A stretch of 64,000 nucleotides of DNA from Methylorubrum populi (GTDB taxonomy: Bacteria > Pseudomonadota > Alphaproteobacteria > Rhizobiales > Beijerinckiaceae): positions 1-64,000 of the forward strand of contig DYYG01000064.1 of the NCBI GenBank assembly GCA_020741775.1. The letters are read 5' to 3'. Positions 63,324 through 64,000 of this stretch are shown here, piece after piece. The notes below the pieces were generated by a model that saw nothing but the letters and a program-made list of their open reading frames with translations, had not been told where the DNA came from and made no database searches. The stretch's first letter is position 1. Each line of letters opens with the position of its first letter. Made by a program: the position numbers and the translations under genes.

Positions 63324-63692
63324 CGGGCGGACACTCGGTGTTCGGTTTGGCATATCCAAGCAAGGGCGACGCCGCGCCCGACTGCTCGGTGAGAGATCTC
63401 GGCCGGACTTTCGCCCCCGCGGATGCAGCGTCGCCCGGAACCCGGCCAAAGGCAGGGCCGGCATCGCGGACGCGGAGGAAGCGTAAGTCGGCTGATAGTC
63501 TGGCGTAAGTAAACCTGATTCCCCGTTAAACAAGCCCTACAACGGCGCGACAGGTCCGCGCTGGGAGCAGGCTCCGGCGAAGGATCATCGGACGGCGCGA
63601 CAGCGCCGGACATTGCGAACGCCTTTCCTTGCGACAAAGATGCGGCGGGGATATCCGGCAGCTCCCGGACCATCCGCGCCTGAGGCCTCCGC

Positions 63693-64000
63693 ATGCACGC
63701 TCTCGTCACCGGCTCGGCCGGTTTCATCGGCCATGCGCTGAGCCAGCGCCTGCTGGCGGCGGGCCACACCGTGACGGGTTTCGACGGGTTCTCGCCCTAT
63801 TACGATGTGGGGCTCAAGCGCGCCCGGCACGCCCAGCTGGCGCAGCATCCCGGCTTCGAAGGCGTCGAAGGGCGCCTGGAAACGCCCGGCGCACTCCTCG
63901 ACGTGATGGCGCGCTCCAAGCCCGATCTCGTCTTCCACCTCGCCGCCCAGGCCGGTGTCCGCTACAGCCTCGTCGAGCCCGGCGCCTATGTCGAGGCCAA
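63693..64000 (+). CDS. NAD-dependent epimerase/dehydratase (UDP-glucuronate 4-epimerase-like), 5' part, truncated by window end
   Basis: MHALVTGSAGFIGHALSQRLLAAGHTVTGFDGFSPYYDVGLKRARHAQL...VFHLAAQAGVRYSLVEP. Confidence 0.92.
   Translation, partial: MHALVTGSAGFIGHALSQRLLAAGHTVTGFDGFSPYYDVGLKRARHAQLAQHPGFEGVEGRLETPGALLDVMARSKPDLVFHLAAQAGVRYSLVEPGAYVEA

Overview
This 64 kb window is high-GC alphaproteobacterial chromosome, most like Methylobacterium/Methylorubrum judging by gene content and protein style (inference, no search was run). It is mostly housekeeping and metabolic genes. Main blocks: dnaK(3' end)-dnaJ; a nucleoside salvage operon (cdd-PNP-deoC-deoA); lipid A/KDO genes (lpxK-waaA-DUF374); two double cold-shock-domain proteins; rpmB; a class I lysyl-tRNA synthetase; a Phd/VapC toxin-antitoxin pair; prfB; an AsmA-like giant protein; tyrS / anmK; aroC-ribBA; a biotin carboxylase-type acyl-CoA carboxylase alpha subunit; a FocA-type transporter; an epmB-epmA operon divergent from efp; a small photosynthesis/carotenoid cluster (bchD-bchO-crtI-crtB); and a complete urease cluster (ureD-ureAB fusion-DUF1003-ureC-ureE-ureF-ureG). 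I saw no CRISPR array, prophage, IS element, rRNA or tRNA. The points most worth a second look are: (1) a canonical programmed +1 frameshift in prfB; (2) a perfect TGT-N12-ACA (PpsR/CrtJ-type) palindrome over the predicted crtI start codon; (3) a stand-alone MrcB-N-like (DUF3578) protein translationally coupled to anmK; (4) a histone-deacetylase-like gene whose conserved N-terminus lies upstream of every ATG/GTG/TTG, suggesting a CTG start; (5) class I LysRS together with the EpmA/EpmB/EF-P beta-lysylation set; (6) a palindrome upstream of the VapBC-like module; (7) a DUF1003 gene inside the urease operon; (8) two dispersed intergenic palindromic repeat families; (9) a pair of GTGA-coupled tiny membrane ORFs. 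I did not find clear evidence for a wholly new multi-gene system.
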